Part shown: one piece after another, positions 55,305-64,000 of the stretch | Layout of the letters: each line of letters begins with the position of its first letter | Numbering within the stretch: the first letter of the stretch is position 1 | NCBI GenBank assembly: GCA_030614005.1 | Contig: JAUWKS010000011.1 | Span: 1 to 64,000, forward strand | Source of the DNA: Candidatus Heimdallarchaeota archaeon | GTDB lineage: Archaea; Asgardarchaeota; Heimdallarchaeia; JABLTI01 | Direction: 5' to 3' | DNA: 64,000 nt | Program-made: the position numbers and the translations under genes | The notes under the pieces: generated by a model | The model's database searches: none | What the model was told of the DNA's origin: nothing | The model's input: only the letters and a program-made list of their open reading frames with translations

Positions 55305-57224
55305 ATGACCTTAAATATTAAAGAAGTAACTTTGTATCAAAGTGGTGTAGGTTTCTTCCTGGCTGATTGTCCAAAGAAAAATTTCACTTTACCTGTTAAT
55401 GAAGGTGACATCAATGATGTTCTAAAATCTTTATCAGTAAATGGATTAACTTCTGTGAGATTTAATTCAGCAGAAGAAATTGATAAGATCCTAGATAAAA
55501 TTGGCATCGATCTCGAAGTTGACGGAGCATTGCTTTCTTTGTGTAGCCATCTCGTAGGATTGGAAGTAAAAATAACAATTGATAAAAGCTACACAGGAAC
55601 TGTTTTAGGAGTAGATGAAATTGATGATTGCTCTGAAACAGAAGAAACACTGATCAATACGAATGAAGTATTGGTTTTGAAGATTGGAAATGAAATTCAA
55701 AACTTCCCCTTAAAAGATATCAAGAAACTTGAGATTCTCGATTCTACTTTGCAAAAGGATATTGATACTTTCCTAAATCTTCTAGCAAATAAAAGAAAGG
55801 CAGGTGTGGTTAATCTCCAAGTCGATGCGAAGGCTAATTCTTGGGCTTCGTGGGTAATGCCTATTTCATCTTGGCGTTTATCTTATCGTGTTTTCTTCGA
55901 TATTGCTAAGAAAGAACTTGAGATGGTCGGAATTTCGATTATCGATAATACCACTTCTATAGATTGGGAACAAGTTGTTCTGAGGATTGTGACAGGTAAA
56001 CCTGTTAGTTTTCAATATGATCTTTTTACCCCTCTCCATATCAAGCGACCTGTTATTATACGGGATGTCAAAGGTGTTGCACCAATGGTATCTGAAGCAG
56101 GTGGTATGTTTGATGATTTTGATGATGAAATGGAAGAACCTTCGATGGAATATTCTGAAGGCTTAGTGGGTTACGGAGGAAAAGCATTGGGAGTAATGGC
56201 TCCCCCTCCGGGTGCAGCTCCAAAAAGAGCTAAAATGCTTATGAAATCTCAAGCAAAAGGCATGCCTTCAGTATTACGAGAAATTGACGTTAAACCAATT
56301 ATTGAGACTCAGATACAAGAGATAGGTTCAGCAATTGCATATGTGGTTAATTATCCTATTACTATAAATAGATCCCAAAGTGCTCTAATACCTATTTTTA
56401 CTGAAAAAGTAAGTGGTGAGCTTTGCGTTATTCTTAGAGATGATAGATTAACCGAAGCTATGGATGCAATCAAACTCAAAAAACCAATTGATGTTGAGAA
56501 AGGTGCTGCAACAATTTACTTGGATGGAAACTACGCAGGAGATTCTATGATAATAACAGGCACTGAATTTATTGCCTTCCGATTGAATCAAGATATTTCT
56601 GCAATGAAGGAAACAACCTCTCAAACAAGAATTGAAGCTATTGAGTTGAAAGATGCCTATCTCTCTGTCAAAAGAGTTACTGAGCTAGAATATACTTTCA
56701 AATTCATCAATAGAAACAAAGAAAGCTTGCCAACAATTCTAGAAATAACGAAATTGAGTTCTTATCAAGTAGATGATGATCCTGATGCTGAAACAAGAGA
56801 TTATTATCAATACAATTTACTTCTAAAACCTGGAAATTCTGTTAAGACTCTCACATTCCGCAGGGTAACATCTGAATCTGTAAGGATTGCAAATCTAAAT
56901 GAAATACAATTTAACACATACTTTGAAACAGGATTAATATCGCCGTCTGATAAAAGAAAAGCTGAAAAAATAATTGAGCTAATAAAATTGGTAAAGAAGA
57001 AAGAACGTGACTATATTGCCCTAACCAATGCTATTCAGCATCAATTCAAAAATCAGAAGCGAATCAGAGATAATCTTGTAGTAATAAAAGAAGATGAGAA
57101 TCTGAAGAACGAATACTTGGTTAAATTGAAAGAATCTGAAACTCATTTGGAACAGAAAAAGGATGAATCAAAAACATTGAAAATTGAAATCGAAGAGTTA
57201 AAACAAAAAATTGAAGGATATTAG
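55305..57224 (+). CDS. DUF4139-domain protein, copy 2
   Basis: This 639-aa paralogue of the previous gene starts 15 bp after its stop, with TGGAGGA as the ribosome site eight bases before the ATG at 55305. Motifs recur in order: TLYQSGVGFFLA, WVMPISSWRLSYRVF, IIDNTTSIDWEQVVLRIVTGKP and YPITINRSQSALIPIF. A C-terminal coiled coil ends it. Between about 275 and 320 it has an acidic and Gly/Pro/Ala-rich insert (EAGGMFDDFDDEMEE, MAPPPGAAPKRAK) not found in copy 1. The pair is likely one operon and may form a heteromer; that is inferred. Confidence 0.7.
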   Translation: MTLNIKEVTLYQSGVGFFLADCPKKNFTLPVNEGDINDVLKSLSVNGLTSVRFNSAEEIDKILDKIGIDLEVDGALLSLCSHLVGLEVKITIDKSYTGTVLGVDEIDDCSETEETLINTNEVLVLKIGNEIQNFPLKDIKKLEILDSTLQKDIDTFLNLLANKRKAGVVNLQVDAKANSWASWVMPISSWRLSYRVFFDIAKKELEMVGISIIDNTTSIDWEQVVLRIVTGKPVSFQYDLFTPLHIKRPVIIRDVKGVAPMVSEAGGMFDDFDDEMEEPSMEYSEGLVGYGGKALGVMAPPPGAAPKRAKMLMKSQAKGMPSVLREIDVKPIIETQIQEIGSAIAYVVNYPITINRSQSALIPIFTEKVSGELCVILRDDRLTEAMDAIKLKKPIDVEKGAATIYLDGNYAGDSMIITGTEFIAFRLNQDISAMKETTSQTRIEAIELKDAYLSVKRVTELEYTFKFINRNKESLPTILEITKLSSYQVDDDPDAETRDYYQYNLLLKPGNSVKTLTFRRVTSESVRIANLNEIQFNTYFETGLISPSDKRKAEKIIELIKLVKKKERDYIALTNAIQHQFKNQKRIRDNLVVIKEDENLKNEYLVKLKESETHLEQKKDESKTLKIEIEELKQKIEGY

Positions 57225-57451
57225 TAACTGGTAAATTCATTTACATCTGATATCTTTCATTCCAATTTTTTTTAAATACCTTTTTAATTAATTTAGCACC
57301 ATACAAAGTACTGGTATTGGTGAGAATTATGAGTTTTGAATCAGCTTAGAAGTGGAATTTTTTTCACTAAAGCAAATTTTATAATCTCAGAGATTATTTT
57401 ATATTCATAAAATATCATTTGTCTAAAATCACATATGGAGAGAAATCTTCT

Positions 57452-58807
57452 ATGAAGCCAGCTGTCTACGATAAAATAATTCAAGAAAATAGCTATGAGG
57501 ATATGAAGATTAATAAGAAAGGTTTTGTTGGGGTTCGTGTAGATATTAATAGCCCATTAAGTGTTGATCATTTTGAAGGGAAAGATTACAAAAGGGTTGT
57601 TAAGAGTCCAAGAATGAATGTCTGCGCAGAGACGATTATTCGCTTAACAAAAATGGGTTATGTGCCAATTATTTTTGCTCATCAAGGACGAATGACCAAA
57701 GAAGGTCCTGATGAGGCTTGTATTTCATTGAAATCCCACGCAGATATGCTTGATGGAATGTTGTACAATATTAATGTTCATTTTCAAGATGACCCTATTT
57801 TAAGTTTAACAGAATATGACTTTATTGGTTTTGCTCCTGGTGATGCTATTGTTTTAGAAAATACTCGAACTGAGAAACTCTCAAATGGTAAATTTCTGGA
57901 ATCAGATTTGACAGAAGGGAGAAAAGAGTTCAATAAAGTATTCGATTCAATTCTAGATTATTACATTATAGATGCATTTCCAACTTCTCATAGAGAAACT
58001 ACTACAATGGCACCTATTTTTGATACCACTCCTGTGGTTTTTGGTCCTGAGTTTATACAAGAATTTGCTGAAATAAGTAAAGTGCGAAGAAGATTATATT
58101 CTTCCCAACCAATTATGTTTGGTTTTGGTGGAGCTAAATTTGATAAATTGGATAATATGAAGAAAATTCTCGAACGGAAAAATGTCGTTGCTTTTTTTGG
58201 AGGAATTCCTGCCCAACTTCTTATTCGTGCTTCTGGTCATTCACTTGGGAAGGCCAATAATGATTTTCTTGATAACAAAGGAGTCGATGTAGCTAAAGAG
58301 CTTCTAGAAGTCATGGAGCAAGGTGCTGCTTGTTATCTACCAATTGATTTCACTGTAAAAATAGGTGAAAGAGGACGAACAATAAGAACTTTGAGCGTAT
58401 CCGATGTTAAAAAATATAAAGATGGTATTATTCTTGATGTCGGTGATCACACAATAAATTATTTTATCAATGATATTATTCTATCATATTTATCCACACC
58501 AATTGGTCCTTTATTAAACAATAGTAACGGAACAATAGACTATGATTGGCTCTTTATACTTGCAGGACCATTTGGAAAAATTGATGAATATGGTTTGAAT
58601 ACCTTACCATTTATAGCTAGACTTCTGAAAAAAGATATACACATAACTATTCTAGGTGGCGATTCAGCAGCTTATTTGCGAACGAGTGGCTTTGGTGACG
58701 CAATAGATCTAATATTAAGTGGAGGAGCAGCATTATCGTTTCTAGCAACTAGTAACATAAAATGCATTGATAAAAATCCTACATTCAAGGAATATTTCAA
58801 GAAATAG
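57452..58807 (+). CDS. pgk: Phosphoglycerate kinase
   Basis: The 451-aa protein has the family's two-domain motifs. VGVRVDINSPL, FAHQGRMTKEG and LENTRTEKLS belong to the N-terminal 3-phosphoglycerate domain. FGGAKFDKLDNM belongs to the hinge side. AGPFGKIDEYG, then GGDSAAYLRTSGF and LSGGAALSFLA form the nucleotide domain. It interconverts 1,3-bisphosphoglycerate and 3-phosphoglycerate with ADP/ATP. It is longer than the usual 400-415 aa and divergent, as in other archaea. ATG at 57452 is chosen over TTG at 57419, because GGAGAG lies nine bases upstream. Confidence 0.85.
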   Translation: MKPAVYDKIIQENSYEDMKINKKGFVGVRVDINSPLSVDHFEGKDYKRVVKSPRMNVCAETIIRLTKMGYVPIIFAHQGRMTKEGPDEACISLKSHADMLDGMLYNINVHFQDDPILSLTEYDFIGFAPGDAIVLENTRTEKLSNGKFLESDLTEGRKEFNKVFDSILDYYIIDAFPTSHRETTTMAPIFDTTPVVFGPEFIQEFAEISKVRRRLYSSQPIMFGFGGAKFDKLDNMKKILERKNVVAFFGGIPAQLLIRASGHSLGKANNDFLDNKGVDVAKELLEVMEQGAACYLPIDFTVKIGERGRTIRTLSVSDVKKYKDGIILDVGDHTINYFINDIILSYLSTPIGPLLNNSNGTIDYDWLFILAGPFGKIDEYGLNTLPFIARLLKKDIHITILGGDSAAYLRTSGFGDAIDLILSGGAALSFLATSNIKCIDKNPTFKEYFKK

Positions 58808-58854
58808 TTAACAATGGTTTTTTCAAAGTAATAATGTTGAAGGGTAGAAAAACA

Positions 58855-59925
58855 ATGACATTAACATATTTGGATGAATTTCATGAGAAACCTACAGCTA
58901 GGCAGAAAAAAGTGTTTCATGCTTTTCTTGACAAACAGAATCTAGAATATGAGGAAGATGTAGACTTTACTCTGAAAGTAATTGATAACGCAACTGGAGA
59001 AATGGTAGGTACCGGAAGTATTGATGGAAAAGTTCTGAAATGCATTGCAATAGACCCTACAAGGAGAGGTGAAGGACTATCGGCTCATATTCTATCTCAA
59101 CTAGTTAAAGAACAGTACAAAAGAGGCAATAGTCATATCTTTGTTTTTACAAATCCAAAGAATATTGAAGAAACAGCCGGAAATGTTTTTGCCGGTTTCC
59201 GAGTAGTGAGTAAAACAGATGATATTGTTCTCTTGGAAATGGGTTCAAACTCCATTGAAGAATATCTTGATGATTTAAAATTTCAAACGAGAGGCATTAC
59301 AGAAACAGAGAAAAACCCTATCGGGTCGATCGTAGTTAACTGCAATCCTTTTACTTTAGGGCATCAGTTTCTTATTGAAACAGCAGCAAAAGAGTGCTCT
59401 TATCTAATTGTTTTTGTAGTCACAGAAGATCGTTCTTTGTTTCCAACCGAAGTTCGATATCAATTAGTTAAAGCAGGAACAAAACATCTTGACAATGTTG
59501 TCGTTTTGAAGGGAGGAGATTATATTATCTCGCCAGCCACTTTTCCAAGATATTTTATGAAAGAATTTGCTGATATATCTTTGAGGCAAGCAAGATTGGA
59601 TGTAACAATTTTTGGAGAGCACATTGCTCCCGCACTCGGGATAAAAAAGAGATATGTCGGGGAAGAACCATTTGATTTAGTAACCAACGCATATAATCAA
59701 GCTATGAAAGAAATATTAATTCCAAAGGGGATAGAATTAGAAATAATTCCTAGAAAAGATGTGAATGGAGTGCCAATTAGCGCTTCCAAAGTGCGTGCAT
59801 TGATCAGAGAAGAAAGAATGGTTGAAATTATCGATTTGGTTCCCCCGACAACATACAGTTTTCTAATATCGAAGGAAGCAAAGTCAATTAGAGATAAAAT
59901 TGTTAGCTCTTCATCTCGTCACTAA
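58855..59925 (+). CDS. citC: [Citrate (pro-3S)-lyase] ligase
   Basis: The protein of 356 aa (from ATG 58855; 363 if ATG 58834 is used) has an N-terminal GNAT-like half. The half ends in DPTRRGEGLSAHIL, the CoA loop. A nucleotidyltransferase half follows, with VNCNPFTLGHQFLIE, whose TLGH is the HxGH-type motif, and ISASKVRALIR near the end. CitC acetylates the prosthetic group of the citrate lyase acyl carrier subunit with ATP and acetate. The family is related to phosphopantetheine adenylyltransferase. GAAGGG lies ten bases before 58855. The convergent neighbour is citG. Citrate lyase subunit genes are not in the window. Confidence 0.85.
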   Translation: MTLTYLDEFHEKPTARQKKVFHAFLDKQNLEYEEDVDFTLKVIDNATGEMVGTGSIDGKVLKCIAIDPTRRGEGLSAHILSQLVKEQYKRGNSHIFVFTNPKNIEETAGNVFAGFRVVSKTDDIVLLEMGSNSIEEYLDDLKFQTRGITETEKNPIGSIVVNCNPFTLGHQFLIETAAKECSYLIVFVVTEDRSLFPTEVRYQLVKAGTKHLDNVVVLKGGDYIISPATFPRYFMKEFADISLRQARLDVTIFGEHIAPALGIKKRYVGEEPFDLVTNAYNQAMKEILIPKGIELEIIPRKDVNGVPISASKVRALIREERMVEIIDLVPPTTYSFLISKEAKSIRDKIVSSSSRH

Positions 59926-59937
59926 AATGAAGAGAAG

Positions 59938-59957
59938 TAAGTGATTTTTTTCACTTA
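59938..59957. terminator. Hairpin between citC and citG
   Basis: TAAGTGA (59938-59944) pairs with TCACTTA (59951-59957) across a T6 loop. It overlaps the stop of the minus-strand gene and serves both convergent genes. Confidence 0.5.
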
Positions 59958-60868
59958 TCATTTGTTAAATAGTATAACATTAAACTGACTGCTAATAGAT
60001 CCGCGCAACCACCTGGACTGATGTTTTGATTTATAAATTCTGCATCTAAATCTCTTACTCTCTCGAGCCACTCATCAGAATATGCATCCTCACTCAGAAC
60101 CAAATTATTTGCTTCTTGTCTAACCCAAGTGAGAACGTCGGAGCCATGCCGAGATAAAATATTTGTATCATCTACTCGAGTCATTAAAAATAATAGTGCC
60201 ATAATCATTCCTCGCTCAATAACTATGCCAGACTCAAGCGCTTTTTTTATTACTTGATACGCTGCATCTGCATTTGGAAATCCTTTTTCTGCTTCTCCTC
60301 TAATACCTGTTATACCTACATCTAGAAAAATCCACTCGCCTGAAGTAATTTTCTCCTCATCTTTTGGCATACGCATTAACTCTCGCTCAACAATGCCTTT
60401 TGTGATTTCTTGGACAACAGAGAGAATTCTATTAATCTTTAATGAACCTGTTTCACGTGTTGCAAGGTATCCTGCTGCAGCAGCAATAATCATACCACTA
60501 AAAATTAGCCCTTTTTGTGTATTGATGTTTTTTGTTGACAAAAACATCTCTTCTTCAGCTGACAATCCTACAGAACGTAATTTGGGTAAAAGGTCGCACA
60601 GCTCTCCTCGATGATCAATAGCTATCTGTGCAGCAATAACCATAAAATGTGATATTGTAGCAGAGCTCAGCATGAACGTGCTAATGTCCATATCTTTGTG
60701 TGCACCAGAATTGTTTCTGTCTACTAAACCTGGTTTTGGGGTGCAAATAGATTCGAGTAAAATTGCTTTTGTGATATTTGCTCCAATATTGAATGATATA
60801 GGTTGGATTATCATACCTTTCATATATTTAATCCGAGTAGTGTTATCATACGCTATTCTTTCTGACAT
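59951..60868 (-). CDS. citG: Triphosphoribosyl-dephospho-CoA synthase family protein (CitG/MdcB type)
   Basis: This 305-aa protein has the diagnostic segment ESICTPKPGLVDRNNSGAHKD, split here as ESICTPKPGLVD and RNNSGAHKDMD. It lies near residues 40-62. The family makes the triphosphoribosyl-dephospho-CoA precursor of the citrate or malonate lyase prosthetic group from ATP and dephospho-CoA. All-helical stretches (SGMIIAAAAGYLATRETG, MALLFLMTRVDDTNIL) fit the fold. Its position beside citC argues for the citrate lyase pathway. Divergent archaeal relatives also occur outside it, so the exact substrate is less sure than the family. Confidence 0.8.
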   Translation of the reverse strand: MSERIAYDNTTRIKYMKGMIIQPISFNIGANITKAILLESICTPKPGLVDRNNSGAHKDMDISTFMLSSATISHFMVIAAQIAIDHRGELCDLLPKLRSVGLSAEEEMFLSTKNINTQKGLIFSGMIIAAAAGYLATRETGSLKINRILSVVQEITKGIVERELMRMPKDEEKITSGEWIFLDVGITGIRGEAEKGFPNADAAYQVIKKALESGIVIERGMIMALLFLMTRVDDTNILSRHGSDVLTWVRQEANNLVLSEDAYSDEWLERVRDLDAEFINQNISPGGCADLLAVSLMLYYLTNDK

Positions 60869-61085
60869 TTACAGTCTTCCTTAATCTTCTCACAATATTC
60901 TCTTTTAAAGGCATTTTATAATCCTTTAGGTTTGTAAAAGTATTCAAATACGTTTTTCACTAAAAAATAGATATATTTATTTCTAAAAGAAAGAAGAATA
61001 AATATAGTATAAGACCTTCTTATATTATACACTTTAGTAGTTAATAAGTTCAAAACTATTTCACTAAAATTTGAGAGATGAAAAA

Positions 61086-63644
61086 ATGAACAAGAGAAAA
61101 CTTGGATTTATGTTTCTAGTGTTATTCGTCTTTACTCTTGTTTTGAGTTCTCAAATTAGTTCTCCAGCTTTGTGTTTAATAGACAATCAGTTAGTAACTA
61201 AAATTACTAGTATTCAACCTGGAAATTATGATATAGTCACTGATGACGTAGAGATTGGCTTTATGGAATATGGTGCATATGATGGATCTGGCGGAAGTTC
61301 AGCAGGTGTAGCAATTGGTGGTGAAATTGTCTACGTTGCAAATGGAAATCAGGGACTAGAAATTATCAACATCTCGAATCCAACCAAGCCTAGAAAAATC
61401 GCTAATATTTTAACACAAGGTGATGCTGTAGATGTTTTAATCTACGGAACTATGGCTTATGTGTCTCAAAAATTCTATGGTGTTGCGTTAATTAACATCT
61501 CAAATCCTGCTACTCCAGTTCTGAAAAGTACAATAACGCCTGGTGGAGATGCACTAGAAGTATCCATTCATGCAAATATTCTCCGGATTGCAACAGCAAA
61601 TAATGGGTTAAATCTGTATGAAGTCAGTAATCCTTCTAACCCTCTGTTTATTAGTAGATGGAAAGGTAATAATGAATTATCAGGTAGTTCAGTAATAACA
61701 AAATACAATTGTTTAGCTGCTAAAGAGGGTGGGCTTGAAATTGTTGATCAAACATTTCCTGCTGATCCATATTTGGTGGGTTCATGGAATGATTCTTCTG
61801 GAATAGCTTTTGGTGTAGATTCGATTGCAATTGACGATTGTAAATATGCTTTTTTGGCTTATGGTTTAGGTGGTCTGATAATACTAAATTTTACAAACCC
61901 GAAAACACCTGAAAAAATAGCAGAGTATACATTTAGTAATGTAATAGATGTCACTGTTGTAGATTCATATGCTTTCTTAAGTTGTAAAAATTATGGATTA
62001 GTAATATTAGATATTTCTGACCTGGAAAATCCCGTTGAATTAAGTGTTTACGATACTCCTGGTTTTTGCTTAGATGCAGCAAGAAGTGGAGATATTGCAG
62101 TAATTGCTGATGAGGAAGATGGAATCCAAATATTAAGCATTTCAACTCCAGCAAATCCAATAATGCTTTCACAATTTCTCGGTTTTGGTAAAGCAACAAG
62201 AGTAGTAATTCGAGATGAGTTAGCTTATATTGTTGATTATTACAAAGGATTAGAAATCTATGATATTTCTGACCCCTCAGAACCTTACAAAATAGGTTAC
62301 TTTGATAACAATAACGATGATGAGATCTACGCCTTCGATTTAACCTTAAGTGGAGATATCGCGATTATTTCAGCATATGAGGATGGCGTACTTTTTGTAA
62401 ATATAGCTGACCCTGAAAATCCATTTTTAGTAAATTCCTATTATGATGGCAGTAGAGTTCATTGTACAGCAATAAATGAAGACATTGTATTTGTTGCTGG
62501 TTTGAATAGAACAGTAGTTGCACTCAATGTCAGCGATATAGCAAATTTATCTGTAGAAGGAACCTATGATTTTCCAATCCCATACCCATATGTATACAGC
62601 TTGTTATACGAAGATGATATTCTATATGCAGGAACAACTTTTCTTGGATTATACAGTTTGAATGTTTCTGATGTTTCTGCTATTACAAAAATTGATGATA
62701 TTGCAAGCACCCACCAAATTCGAGATATTTATAAAAAAGATAATCTCTTGTTCGCAGCAGTAGGAGGTAATGGTTTCAAAATCTATAATACTTCAGGTAC
62801 AGAATTAGCACTGATAGCTGAAATGGATACAGAAGGATATGCGTATGAGATTTCATTATTTGGAAATATGCTATTTGTTGCAGATGGATATTATGGTCTG
62901 AAGGTTTTCAATGTAAGTGATCTCCAAAACCCAATATTTGCTGGGAAATATACCAAACATAGCTTCTATGGCGTGAAGCATTTTGATCAATATATTATTG
63001 GAGGCATAGGTTTTGATGGCGTATTAATTCTTGCTTTAGATTCCGATCGAGACTCAATTTCAGATATCGATGAAATCAACATTTATGGAACCAACCCCTA
63101 TAATTCAGATACCGATTCGGATGGAGCATCTGACGATTTCGAAATACTCTATGGACTGGATCCACTTGATCCAACAGATGGAAGTCAAGACCCTGATCAA
63201 GATGGATTAACCAATGCGGAAGAGAGTGAGCTATTGACTAATCCTTTTGAAGAAGATACAGACCAAGATGGAATGCCCGATGGTTTTGAAGCTGAAAATC
63301 GTTTGGATCCTTTATTTGATGATAGCCAAGAAGACATAGATAATGATCATCTATCAAATTATGAGGAATATCTTATTGGTACAGATCCCAGAGATGATGA
63401 TACCGATCGAGATGATTTTGAAGATGGCTTAGAAGTTATTTATGGCACAGATCCACTAAATGAAAAAGACAATCCGTATACTAGGAAAATAAAACGACTA
63501 ATAGCTACTTCATCAATTGGCATTGTATTAATTGCTACTGGAATATTCTTCATTGTTAAAACTGCAAAGAAGAGAATTGCTCGAAACAGAGAACGTGAAC
63601 AACAATTATTACAAGAGGAACAAGAAAAAGTACTCATTTTTTAA
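61086..63644 (+). CDS. LVIVD-repeat surface protein with calcium-binding repeats and C-terminal anchor
   Basis: This 852-aa protein from ATG 61086 (TTG 61071 is possible) has a signal peptide (about 5-30). Thirteen or so LVIVD-type repeats form one or two propellers: GLEIINISNPTKP, GVALINISNPATP, GLVILDISDLENP and others, about 70-640. From about 660 to 800, thrombospondin type-3-like repeats (DSDTDSDGASDDFE, DPDQDGLTNAEE, DTDQDGMPDGFE) can bind calcium. A membrane helix (about 805-828) and a basic/Gln-rich tail end the protein. It faces outward. The repeat type is known from archaeal and bacterial surface proteins with no enzymatic role. Confidence 0.75.
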   Translation: MNKRKLGFMFLVLFVFTLVLSSQISSPALCLIDNQLVTKITSIQPGNYDIVTDDVEIGFMEYGAYDGSGGSSAGVAIGGEIVYVANGNQGLEIINISNPTKPRKIANILTQGDAVDVLIYGTMAYVSQKFYGVALINISNPATPVLKSTITPGGDALEVSIHANILRIATANNGLNLYEVSNPSNPLFISRWKGNNELSGSSVITKYNCLAAKEGGLEIVDQTFPADPYLVGSWNDSSGIAFGVDSIAIDDCKYAFLAYGLGGLIILNFTNPKTPEKIAEYTFSNVIDVTVVDSYAFLSCKNYGLVILDISDLENPVELSVYDTPGFCLDAARSGDIAVIADEEDGIQILSISTPANPIMLSQFLGFGKATRVVIRDELAYIVDYYKGLEIYDISDPSEPYKIGYFDNNNDDEIYAFDLTLSGDIAIISAYEDGVLFVNIADPENPFLVNSYYDGSRVHCTAINEDIVFVAGLNRTVVALNVSDIANLSVEGTYDFPIPYPYVYSLLYEDDILYAGTTFLGLYSLNVSDVSAITKIDDIASTHQIRDIYKKDNLLFAAVGGNGFKIYNTSGTELALIAEMDTEGYAYEISLFGNMLFVADGYYGLKVFNVSDLQNPIFAGKYTKHSFYGVKHFDQYIIGGIGFDGVLILALDSDRDSISDIDEINIYGTNPYNSDTDSDGASDDFEILYGLDPLDPTDGSQDPDQDGLTNAEESELLTNPFEEDTDQDGMPDGFEAENRLDPLFDDSQEDIDNDHLSNYEEYLIGTDPRDDDTDRDDFEDGLEVIYGTDPLNEKDNPYTRKIKRLIATSSIGIVLIATGIFFIVKTAKKRIARNREREQQLLQEEQEKVLIF

Positions 63645-63719
63645 TCTAATTGAGAAAATTAATTGTTAATTAGAATGCTTTTTGAATAAGAAGGTTATCT
63701 AATATAATTACTTGACATT

Positions 63720-63750
63720 CGTTTCAATTGCCATAATTGAAACGTTTTTA
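63720..63750 (+). terminator. Strong inverted repeat with T-tract after the LVIVD gene
   Basis: CGTTTCAATT (63720-63729) pairs perfectly with AATTGAAACG (63735-63744), with loop GCCAT. TTTTTA follows. It could terminate the LVIVD gene or act as an operator of the next one, which starts 60 bp later. Confidence 0.55.
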
Positions 63751-63803
63751 TCACAGAAAATAGTAAAATAAAATAGTATAGATTTTATAAAAGGTTGGCG
63801 CCT

Positions 63804-64000
63804 ATGTCCGAAGAAGACTATTATATTGACATCCTTAATAAAGAGGAAGATGATGAAGAACCCCCAAAGAAACAAGAAGAATATTCTTGGGGAAGTGAAA
63901 CTCCTCCTGAAAAACAGCCGGATCCAAATGGAAGTGATCCATATCAATCTGACACATATCAATCACAAGAACCTTATCAAACAAGCCAACAAGAAGCAAA
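63804..64000 (+). CDS. Partial gene: acidic, Gln/Pro-rich N-terminus of an unknown protein
   Basis: The frame from ATG 63804 is open to the right edge. The first 65 residues are acidic and low-complexity: a stretch of Asp/Glu (KEEDDEEPPKK), then Pro/Gln/Ser/Tyr-rich repeats such as DPYQSDTYQS and EPYQTSQQEA. It appears disordered. The rest of the gene, and hence its family, lies outside the window. No strong ribosome site is seen before the start. Confidence 0.5.
   Translation, partial: MSEEDYYIDILNKEEDDEEPPKKQEEYSWGSETPPEKQPDPNGSDPYQSDTYQSQEPYQTSQQEA

Noticed and set aside
63720..63744. GTTTCAATT...AATTGAAAC resembles the ends of some CRISPR repeats
   Set aside because: Only one copy exists, with no spacers and no cas genes. 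It fits a terminator or operator.

Overview
The window reads as AT-rich (about one third G+C by eye) archaeal chromosome, probably from an Asgard (Heimdallarchaeia-like) genome. The archaeal signs are a fused formaldehyde-activating enzyme/hexulose-phosphate synthase, a HerA-type ATPase with an N-terminal HAS-barrel, an archaeosortase beside a DUF1616 protein, and TATA-box promoters mixed with strong Shine-Dalgarno sites. The Asgard assignment is weaker. It rests on giant surface proteins with a longin/roadblock-like cytosolic domain and on general protein style. No rRNA, tRNA, CRISPR array or insertion sequence was found.

Layout. 1-6 kb: the decayed end of a surface-protein gene that still carries a PGF-type sorting tail, a GalT-like enzyme, a small winged-helix regulator, then a four-gene operon of a double-domain archaeosortase, a DUF1616 protein and two small membrane proteins. 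6-12 kb: zinc-ribbon and secreted membrane proteins, a HEAT-repeat protein and an S9 peptidase. 12-19 kb (minus strand): a sulfation module of sulfate adenylyltransferase, APS kinase and two paralogous sulfotransferases, plus a large helical protein and a lipid kinase. 20-31 kb: two giant paralogous surface proteins placed tail to tail, each with an extracellular DOMON-like/FG-GAP/Ig-like stalk, one transmembrane helix and a cytosolic longin/roadblock-like domain. 31-38 kb: a GNAT domain fused to a very long beta-rich protein, and a GH38 alpha-mannosidase. 38-48 kb: a hydrolase, a GNAT enzyme, the HerA-like ATPase, two membrane proteins with a cysteine at every fourth residue, a DUF2085-like protein, PolX, a candidate structured RNA, a DUF202 protein, Fae-Hps and a glycerophosphodiesterase. 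48-57 kb (all plus strand): two bactofilin-like beta-solenoid proteins under one shared promoter module, a small surface protein, a membrane HEAT protein and a tandem DUF4139 pair. 57-64 kb: phosphoglycerate kinase, convergent CitC and CitG, an LVIVD-repeat surface protein and the start of a further gene.

How the genes work together. Much of the window concerns the cell envelope: making, anchoring, sulfating and trimming surface glycoproteins (archaeosortase, sulfotransferases with their PAPS supply, GH38) and linking the outside to an internal scaffold or signalling layer (giant receptors, bactofilin-like proteins, HEAT proteins). Housekeeping carbon metabolism (Fae-Hps, Pgk, CitC/CitG) and repair (PolX) are scattered between. 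The items most worth following are the duplicated archaeosortase, the tail-to-tail receptor pair, the period-four cysteine proteins, the motif-swapped bactofilin-like pair with its common promoter, and the three-way-junction RNA candidate at 45557-45712.
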